Below are positions 36,201 through 38,229 of a stretch of 38,229 bases of DNA, piece by piece. The DNA lies in the NCBI GenBank assembly GCA_002730975.1, contig PCBO01000062.1, positions 64,213 through 102,441 of the forward strand, in the 5' to 3' direction. Source of the stretch: Opitutia bacterium (GTDB lineage Bacteria > Verrucomicrobiota > Verrucomicrobiia > Opitutales > Seribacteraceae). Every line of letters begins with the position of its first letter. The stretch's first letter is position 1. The notes under the pieces were generated by a model that was not told where the DNA came from, ran no database searches, and saw only the letters and a program-made list of their open reading frames with translations. The position numbers and the translations under genes are program-made.

Positions 36201-38229
36201 AACATACGTTCGGCATTTGCCCAAGCTCCCAGAGGGTTAGCGTATATGCCAAAGGATTCACCGGTCGTATTGATGTTGCCTGAAGAACCGGAAGTTGAGT
36301 CACCGATGAAGTATCCGGCGTACAAGGTGGAACCATCGTTGTTATCGCTTGTCGTCCAACTGGCGAAACCCGAACCGCCATCGTCACCGGCAGTCCATGC
36401 ATCATCGTAAACGGTAGCATTGGCGGAGTCCATCCCCACCATGGTCACATTATCATCGAGAATCACCAAAAAGTCCTCGGACGCATCCTTGCCGGCGGCA
36501 AAGGCAATCGTGAGGACGCTTCCGTTGAAGTCGGGTCCGTCCGAATCAGTCACGGTAGCGTTAGCGTCCAGAATCATGGTTCCGTCATCCTCGAGATAAG
36601 CAAGGGAGGTACCATTCAAGTCGCTGATTAAGGGTGCGTCGTTCACCCCGGTTACAGTTACCACGAAACTGGCATTCACATCCTGTGAGTTAGAAGTTCC
36701 CGTCACAGTCACCATTGAAGTCCCGTTCTGGTCCGCCTGATAGTCAAGGATCAGCTCATCCCCACTCAACGAGACCGTAACCAAGGAAGTGTTGCTCGAG
36801 GTGGCGCTCTTAGTGATCGACACGTTGTCATCGTCAACGTCGTTGAAGACGTTGGACAAGTCGATCGTCGTTGCCAAAGCGTCTTCGAGAACCGAAACAG
36901 ACGATATCGCGTTAACCACTGTGGGAGGATCGTCGACTTCGCTCACAGTCACCGTGAAGGTATCGTTCACGTCCACCGTGTTCGAGGTGCCGATGACAGT
37001 GATTGTTGCCGTGCCGTTCTGGTCCGCCTGATAGTCGAGAGTAAGAATTTCGCCGCTAATCGATACCGTGACCAAGGATGGATCACTTGACGTTACGCTC
37101 TTCGTGATCGACGCATTTTCATCGTCCACGTCGTTGAAGACGTTGGATAGGTCGATCGTGTCGTTGGCATCGTCCTCGATCGCTGTCATGTTGGCAATCG
37201 CGTTGCCCACCACTGGTGGATCGTCCACGCCTGTCACCACCACGTTCACGGTGAGAGTATCAAAACCACCTCGGGCGTCCGTAACCTTCAGGACAAAGGA
37301 ATCCGAACCATTAAAATCAGAATTAGGCGCAAAAGTCACAGTACTCGGCGTGGTTCCGTTGCCTTCCACGATTGCCGTCCCATTCGTCGCATTTGTATCA
37401 ACGCTCCAAACCAAGGTCGCATTGGAATCGTCTGAATCGCTCGCAGTTAAACCCGTCAATGAGAAGGAACTGGCGTTGTCTTCCCACATCGTCACGGAAG
37501 TTGAGTTTTGGTCGGCGGCGTCGACTTTGATGACGGGGAAATAATTCGAGGATGCCACAACCAGAGTGAAGTTCTGATCGACAAAAGCACCATTGGAATC
37601 AGTCGCTCGTAGTGAAATACTAGAGGAACCAATGTCAGAATCAGCGGGAGTCCCGGTCAATGTAGCGATACCGGAACCGGAATCCGAAAAATTGGCCCAG
37701 CCCGGATTACCCGATGCAGATATCGAGAGAGTTGCATTACCATCGGAATCGTTAACTCGTATATTGTAAGTGTAAACCGAACCTGCGTATACAGAGTCAA
37801 TTTCGGTACTAAGAAACACTGGGATGTCGTTAACCCCACTTACAGTTACGCTCACAGTTATCGTGTCAGTCCCGTTGCCATCGCTCACCTGCACGTCGAA
37901 ACTATCGCTTCCGTTGAAGTCTCCGTTGGGTACGTAGGTAAAGGTCGAGGGAGCGGCAGCGGTTCCGGCAACAGTTGCGGTTCCATTACTCGCGGCGGAG
38001 GACACGCTCCAAACCAAGGTGCTGTCGACCGTGTCCACGTCGGTTGCTCCAAGAGTAGGAGCTGACCATGCGGTTGGAGATCCGTCCTCGGACATCGTCA
38101 CAGGCAAGGGACCGGCACCTTGCGTGATCACGGGGGCATCGTCGCGACCGCTTACCGTTACGTTCACCGTTATGGTGTCCGTCCCGTTGCCATCGCTCAC
38201 CTGCACATCGAAACTATCACTTCCGTTGA
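24224..38229 (-). CDS. Giant cadherin-like / beta-propeller surface protein (N-terminus beyond the window)
   Basis: One uninterrupted frame of about 14.0 kb runs from the right edge to the stop at 24224-24226, giving at least 4,667 codons. The first possible start at 38206 (GTG) falls inside a repeat, so the real start lies outside. Residue numbers here count from that GTG. In order: tandem-95/cadherin-like array (1-1410) with a nested lectin-like sandwich (591-811); an unassigned segment (about 1415-1535); a 7-bladed FG-GAP propeller (1546-1919); fourteen alternating tandem-95 and CADG/He_PIG domains (1922-3330); an Ig-like domain (3330-3414); a 7-bladed SBBP propeller (3415-3828); a CADG domain; a second SBBP propeller (3935-4362); two CADG domains; and a Trp-rich C-terminal domain (4551-4660). 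Acidic Asp/Asn-rich loops suggest calcium binding. The role is probably surface adhesion or binding of polysaccharide; substrate and secretion route are not visible. Confidence 0.93.
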   Translation of the reverse strand, partial: NGSDSFDVQVSDGNGTDTITVNVTVSGRDDAPVITQGAGPLPVTMSEDGSPTAWSAPTLGATDVDTVDSTLVWSVSSAASNGTATVAGTAAAPSTFTYVPNGDFNGSDSFDVQVSDGNGTDTITVSVTVSGVNDIPVFLSTEIDSVYAGSVYTYNIRVNDSDGNATLSISASGNPGWANFSDSGSGIATLTGTPADSDIGSSSISLRATDSNGAFVDQNFTLVVASSNYFPVIKVDAADQNSTSVTMWEDNASSFSLTGLTASDSDDSNATLVWSVDTNATNGTAIVEGNGTTPSTVTFAPNSDFNGSDSFVLKVTDARGGFDTLTVNVVVTGVDDPPVVGNAIANMTAIEDDANDTIDLSNVFNDVDDENASITKSVTSSDPSLVTVSISGEILTLDYQADQNGTATITVIGTSNTVDVNDTFTVTVSEVDDPPTVVNAISSVSVLEDALATTIDLSNVFNDVDDDNVSITKSATSSNTSLVTVSLSGDELILDYQADQNGTSMVTVTGTSNSQDVNASFVVTVTGVNDAPLISDLNGTSLAYLEDDGTMILDANATVTDSDGPDFNGSVLTIAFAAGKDASEDFLVILDDNVTMVGMDSANATVYDDAWTAGDDGGSGFASWTTSDNNDGSTLYAGYFIGDSTSGSSGNINTTGESFGIYANPLGAWANAERMFDASLGVGQTFSIRLAVNFRNGDKGIDLFGPGGNGQKLWNFNVGNNSGDDYYFEDKINSPGTKVSLGLAYEADSVFTLLFEQKATNVVKVSIVRETAAGGIEIPMFERDFALGTTVNGFGLYNSGTNSGDENNLYANSIKVTAEPTSSALVGITGSDVTFGGTVVGSFTGGVAGQNLVVTFNDKANASVVTAVLRQVGYRNEDIGNATPGARAFSITVSDGLGGTSLASDVALTVTGVNDVPVFTSSAVTLAFAETFYSYQITSNDLDGNSTLTLTNAVRPSWLAFNSTGPGTGLLSGTPLESDIGSYSVSLRALDTNGTSADQNFTLVVTPANFPPVIEVNGTDVSLALVTMQEDNASSFLLLGLTASDQDDDNATLVWAVDTTPPNGTATVNGTGRNPTLVAYVPDGNFSGFDAFVIKVTDAKGGIDTIDVNVTVIGVNDAPVIIQGSSLPTKTGDEDTIFSWTFGELNATDGDMGNTLTWSVDTNATNGVAMVSGTGSNPTIFSYVPDGNYSGGDSFAVQVSDGTSADTVTVAVTVNPVNDAPAIVQGTALTVTMTEDDIASWVAPELNATDIDSADITLTWSLETNATHGTATATGTGSSPTPITYVPDGNFSGTDSFAVQVSDGDQNNTIIVTVTVNGVNDSPVLSASEDISVTMDEGGYPTAWFSPELNATDIDVGDVLTWSAYYVNPADGNGTLTVSGTGSSPSVFSYSPNLDFNGTDVFYVRVSDGNATLDTKVTVVVTGNEEGAAPYSLTAPVTYTIDRNASLHFQVTGGAHLASPSPRLSLFTDNVYVFENNSNSGGPLYLGTSPGTPYAGGEVWGNGASGNDEYLVFQPTSVTPPLLYYYDGNDPSNIFAPIEVRQYQSSDVFAEDPLSDNAFGGTVSLFGNRAILGATGVSVNTGAVYVYDRDLNGTLVQSTKITPVDLNATSLFGGSVALGEGFLVAGASRDLAEAGSVYVYNLENNGSWMQRQKLLLSTPVTAWDSFGQAVAVSGDALVVTATQPGQLGSEGNGSAYVFRRDLDGNWTQEAMLSASDGTILDQFGYSVALDGNLTVVGSKKADAGGLDSGAAYVFHYEANGSWSQEQKLSPTVHTTGDEFGTSVAVFGSVALVGSINADGNGTDSGAAYVFRRDLSGNWTQEALLAPPVEGIVGFGSSVALSGSYALVDSRIGGTGGASYLYRNEANTTSWIFTSVLARTQGVSLGTQGTTVAMSGDMILTGSPGDDRNGSDAGAATLFRNPGWGNYSYPMLAPILTQGKNLFVSMNEDGLWPVTELNASDPFGDSLIWSVETNSTHGIATVSGTGDSPSTFSYFPEGNYSGTDSFVVRVSDGVMSDLITVDVNVTAQPDFPVFVSTPVEDVVEGSPYSYNVVTLDQDPASTLSITAVGSLPAWMSGISDQGDGTATLSGLPTVGDGNDTYSVTLRVTDDTNRSTDQNLDIRVAFINYPPIITIGGNDGSEITATVVEDDGSSFALSLNVSATDATPPSVNLNWSVDANETNGTALVSGNGSTPTVTYTPFPDFNGPDSFSMVVSDGEFNDTITVNVTVQAVNDPPIFTSSPPVTDVNESTTFTYSVQVSDVDGDVITIIATGLPSWLAFNDFGDGTATLSGSPDWFDYGTSSVFLIATDSSGSSAVQDFVVSVIPNNYPPVISQGVELSAVIMDEDSFPAPWFAPTITATDSDTNVSNLVWTIKQQAIHGNAIVEGSGGSPSTFTYFPDGNFSGPDSFVVLVYDVGDSNASDEIIVPVTVEPQDDSPVFTSIPPAFGLKDNLYTYTIQASDPDGLSGLQVTGSFPSWLLLSDFGEGNATLSGTPFSADSNVTVSLQVMDPTGRTDTQTFKINVIGENSPPVVGEGSVVSTSMDEDGNPIAWQPPTLTATDADGHPLHWSLFEAPTHGTSAVSGTGSSPSIFSYVPDGNYSGTDSFVLQVTDSIATARVTVQVTIDPQPDAPVFVSTPDLSVVDGEKYTYELNATDADGDFEFTFLALNLPAWLTLVEENGKSKLVGVPSVSDEGSNFVEITVRDDSNFSSSQAFKVEVVVLNYPPLITLNSQDTNSTTVTISEDDNASIWSAQSPELNATDQETNALAWSISSFAMHGTVTIAGIGNTPDSLIYIPEANFFGNDQFTVRVTDGGANAKPEKFDEVTFNVVVQPVADDPSFISTAITEISDEEDYVYNISTTDPDGNQTLTLSYQGTLPHWLTHFSDEGNGTAVLRGRAAVGDEEASSGNPYSISLSVTDDSNVSVDQNFTINVTIDNYPPVILNAPFSVTMSEDGNPIAWTLPLVYATDPDSELPEATELTWSLGVQAAHGVAEVNGTGTTLGNGNDTFSYTPAANYFGVDSFIVRVSDGHRFTDANVSVTVSARPDPPVFVSAPVTYARAGQEYRYDVYVVDADGGGLSLRAFGLHKDWMNLDDSNSSVGHASIFGIPSENMVGNLYPISLVAIDPTGRLAFQSFTLEVGPGNVPPVIAQGEQLFGSIYEDNASSWTPPDLNASNSDGDTLVWSLLPGQGPSHGTATVDGNGSKPTTFDYVSDANYSGLDSFVIRLSDGYAEINATVNVTVHPVNDSPKLYGTPVLSAVEGKLYSFDLNATDIDGDALTFTFADSPSWLAFQDLNQGLVRISGIPPIGSRGDSKVTFIAMDEGNATFEMSFDLVVSDGLPPVLTLLGDSLLQLPQGEAFIEPGYIGSDDSDGNITSEVFVSNPVNSNIPGTYEITYFLSDKAGNDAAPLSRVVYVSDALVAPVALWAKGVPLNVEINNIALSSDDSVFSVGSFLGSVQFGQSTIHSRGLSDVFLSLRSSDGAPLWAIGLGGIDIDYGTDIVIGLDNSAYVTGSFRGAISIGGHSLISAGGSDAFLFKVDSQGSVIWAKSLGGTGDDKGLSLSVSSDGSVLWTGFHSSDSSADSTKLEDFGGLDTFLAKVTVDGSYAWIRSVGGSGDDSGEGIAADPSGGSYVVGHVSNQSPSDIFLIRYNENGEVVWAKNAGGASSDTATAIVADSSGVYVAGSFQGSATFEGVSITSAGLSDAYLAKYSPSGSLVWVESFGGAGADNSSHVYLDPFGHPCLLGSFQGSLSLGGQILVSEGSRDLFLAKITATSGQLIWSRGMGGGTLDSAHGLSIGIDGSIYLVSHYLGSSLTIDTHVVATSESHGFSLLKLGAPHGLPSASLPQFSTLVTGQSFGFDMNGTSNSGIPPRFQFISGPSWMNLQDRGNGSALLAGIPPSGSSGSYNAKIRTTDMQGGTVDKSIDFDVLKGESEPTGFADEPETLWLQPGQGGEFANGVAASGDGGFFVAGAFTGSTQIGGVILVAEGRTDSFVAKFNSAGTLEWINRFGGLEQDFAYAVDVDLNGVAYVAGYFTGTATFGSHTLKSSGGYDAYFLRIEPDGHVTWALSFGGSAEDYGKAVHASPNGSVYLAGHFSDFAIFGNSFLNSNGGEDGFVAKINGSNGSLEWVKKMGGKNSDRALDLTEDGNNGVAVAGRFETVATFGDKSITSLGFGDAFLAHYDDSGSCLFAVRAGGVGEDEGRAVVRSSSGSYLFGGNFRNSSTFGGHAILSRGGSDAFLAWISPYGSFSSVTSLGGVWSDEVVDVALDVSGKPIVAGSFRGSVTFGSKTLSSRGDSDAFIAKLSDTNSSVMWVKTGGGVGADAARAVAVDSLFDRICLAGYVSPDATFDNRSASNDTSRRSLLIADLGYPSVDDTRFRSYPLRFATGGALYRYDFESGPWGSHLPTVSAIQLPSWLSLKDYGDGNGSISGVAPSDANGTYSISLVVSDESARSVSQTFSLVVGSSNGSPVIIASPPTRAVPLEEYSFDLNVFDPEGDVVLIYGNNLPLWLKLVRHGNGTATVSGVPTNATGVVEPIEIIVTDGKHETRLSFSIEIASSWWGISETLGAGQWRKNWFGTFSLSVSSWVYHENFGWVFAQGSEPDSVWFWIEGRGWFWTSAQHWNSDIGEGHVFVSEESAWLFLRSYDSPTNAKLFRYSTEEWIPLILD
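24227..24557 (-). other. Trp-rich C-terminal domain, possible sorting or anchoring module
   Basis: The last 110 residues contain about a dozen Trp, mostly in pairs such as GW-V-F, W-F-W-I, GWFWTS, AWLFL and EEWIPL, spaced by 10-20 residues. There is no LPxTG motif, no PEP-CTERM tail with a C-terminal membrane helix, and no glycine-rich type I secretion repeats. I recall similar GWxW-type C-terminal domains on large exported proteins of Verrucomicrobiota, but cannot confirm this here. Confidence 0.6.
25115..26400 (-). repeat. Second seven-bladed SBBP propeller
   Basis: Again seven blades, with junctions GQGGEFANG, GGLEQDFA, GGSAEDYG, GGKNSDRA, GGVGEDEG, GGVWSDEV and GGGVGADA. It is separated from the first SBBP propeller by one CADG/He_PIG domain (about 26410-26720) and followed by two more (about 24560-25110). 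Confidence 0.78.
26722..27960 (-). repeat. First seven-bladed SBBP propeller
   Basis: Seven blades of about 55 residues, each with a V-x-G-S-F-x-G-x-x-x-F-G core, then S-x-G-x-S-D-x-F-L-x-K and W-A-K-x-x-G-G-x-x-x-D. Blade junctions are GGIDIDYG, GGTGDDKG, GGSGDDSG, GGASSDTA, GGAGADNS and GGGTLDSA, plus the first strand VEINNIAL. The pattern fits the SBBP (seven-bladed beta propeller) repeat family. Confidence 0.78.
27965..28215 (-). other. Ig-like domain of DUF5011 / HYR type
   Basis: About 84 residues with PPVLTLLGDSLLQLPQGEAF, EPGYIGSDDSDGNIT and PGTYEITYFLSDKAGND. This is the pattern of the DUF5011-type bacterial surface Ig-like domain. It links the cadherin array to the first SBBP propeller. 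Confidence 0.75.
28215..32440 (-). repeat. Fourteen alternating tandem-95 and CADG/He_PIG domains
   Basis: Seven tandem-95 domains (PPVI...EDG...W...TDSFVVQVSDG) strictly alternate with seven CADG/He_PIG domains (PVFVSTP...Y-Y-N...LPSWL...DGTATLSGTP...F-x-V-x-V). The true repeat unit is thus about 200 residues. Average domain length is about 100 residues (4,226 bp for 14). Confidence 0.8.
32450..33570 (-). repeat. Seven-bladed FG-GAP (integrin-alpha-like) propeller
   Basis: Seven repeats of about 50 residues share F-G-x-x-V-A-x-x-G-x-x-x-x-V-G and end in G-A-A-Y-V-F-R-R-D. Blade starts are DNAFGGTVSL, SLFGGSVALG, DSFGQAVAVS, DQFGYSVALD, DEFGTSVAVF, VGFGSSVALS and LGTQGTTVAM. Loops such as ADGNGTDSG resemble calcium loops of integrin-type FG-GAP blades. 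The count of seven fits a closed ring. Confidence 0.8.
33600..33960 (-). other. Unassigned segment before the FG-GAP propeller
   Basis: About 120 residues (from EEGAAPYSLTAPVTYTIDRN to YYYDGNDPSNIFAPIEV) match none of the repeats in the protein. It is rich in Tyr, Asn, Ser and Gly with alternating hydrophobic residues, suggesting a small beta domain. I do not recognise it. Confidence 0.5.
35772..36434 (-). other. Lectin-like beta-sandwich inserted in a cadherin-like repeat
   Basis: About 220 residues interrupt a repeat whose two halves are recognisable: LISDLNGTSLAYLEDDG...FLVILDDNVTMVG before the insert, and VGITGSDVTFGGTVVGSFTGG...LRQVGYRNED after it. The insert starts near YDDAWTAGDDGG, has SFGIYANPLGAWANAER, SIRLAVNFRNGDKGIDL and NGFGLYNSGT, and looks like a concanavalin-type sandwich often found in Verrucomicrobiota exported proteins. 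The fold is inferred from strand pattern only. Confidence 0.65.
36660..37180 (-). repeat. Pair of closely similar cadherin-like units, 291-bp period
   Basis: Two adjacent units share long DNA blocks, for example CCGTTCTGGTCCGCCTGATA at 36723 and 37014, and ACGTCGTTGAAGACGTTGGA near 36839 and 37130. The 291-bp offset is 97 codons. These units differ in type from the neighbouring tandem-95 domains. Confidence 0.75.
37859..38229 (-). repeat. Nearly identical DNA in adjacent cadherin-like units, 312-bp period
   Basis: The segment around 37859-37917 recurs at 38171-38229 with only a few changes (shared core CCCGTTGCCATCGCTCACCT at 37871 and 38183). The 312-bp offset equals 104 codons, one cadherin-like unit. 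It points to recent in-frame duplication. Confidence 0.75.

Larger units (their letters stand above)
33965..38229 (-). repeat. N-terminal array of about 12 cadherin-like domains
   Basis: About twelve domains of 95-105 residues lie here. Most are tandem-95 type: EDG...W near the start, LTWSVDTNATNGTA in the middle, FTYVPDGNFSGTDSFVVQVSDG at the end, and VNDAPV at the next junction. Two are CADG/He_PIG type. Two consecutive units (near 36660-37200) are a different subtype with IDLSNVFNDVDD and LDYQADQNGT. These folds are bacterial immunoglobulin-like/cadherin-like modules usual in large adhesins. Confidence 0.85.

Noticed and set aside
38204-38206. GTG at 38206 as the true start of the giant gene
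   Set aside because: The frame stays open to the window edge and the codon lies in the middle of the conserved NGSDSFDVQVSDG segment, so the gene begins further out.
24224-38229. Regular repeats considered as a CRISPR array or DNA-level tandem repeat locus
   Set aside because: The period is about 300 bp, stays in frame, and encodes protein domains; no short identical repeats with unique spacers are present.

Overview
The window looks like chromosome of a flagellated Gram-negative bacterium. A Verrucomicrobiota (Opitutae-like) origin is my best guess. It rests on the giant cadherin/propeller surface protein with its Trp-rich C-terminal domain, the inserted beta-sandwich typical of that phylum, and the accessory genes (degenerate FmdB-like protein, MORN_2 lipoprotein). 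This taxonomic call is inference from recalled sequence patterns, not a database result.

Region 1 (1-15949, all minus strand) is one long flagellar operon. In transcription order it reads flgB, flgC, fliE, fliF, fliG, fliH, fliI, fliJ, a ylxF/motE-like gene, fliK, flgD, flgE, fliL, fliM, fliN, fliO, fliP, fliQ, fliR, flhB, flhA; flhA runs off the left edge. The order is almost the same as the Bacillus subtilis fla/che operon. It encodes rod parts, MS-ring, C-ring switch, export ATPase complex, hook and hook cap, and the whole export gate. Many genes overlap by 4-14 nt (ATGA, GTGA, TTGA), so translation is probably coupled. A near-consensus sigma-54 element lies directly in front of flgB.

Region 2 (15950-17763) holds the control-like region upstream of flgB, with a dyad about 180 bp from the predicted start of transcription, and a divergent orphan PAS histidine kinase. 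Together these suggest sigma-54/enhancer-protein control of the flagellar operon, but no response regulator is in the window.

Region 3 (17774-24121) is mixed housekeeping and accessory: a MORN_2 lipoprotein and a zinc-ribbon-less FmdB-like protein (a two-gene unit), a VanZ-like membrane protein, an 11-repeat MORN_2 exported protein, a Ste24-type M48 protease, then xseB-dxs and a possible 33-residue membrane peptide.

Region 4 (24224-38229, minus) is a single reading frame of at least 4,667 codons whose start lies beyond the right edge. It encodes a giant, probably exported, surface protein. It carries about 25 cadherin/Ig-like domains, three separate seven-bladed beta-propellers of two kinds, a lectin-like sandwich nested inside one repeat, and a Trp-rich C-terminal domain that may act in sorting or anchoring. 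This gene and the sigma-54/dyad/kinase arrangement are the most interesting parts of the window.
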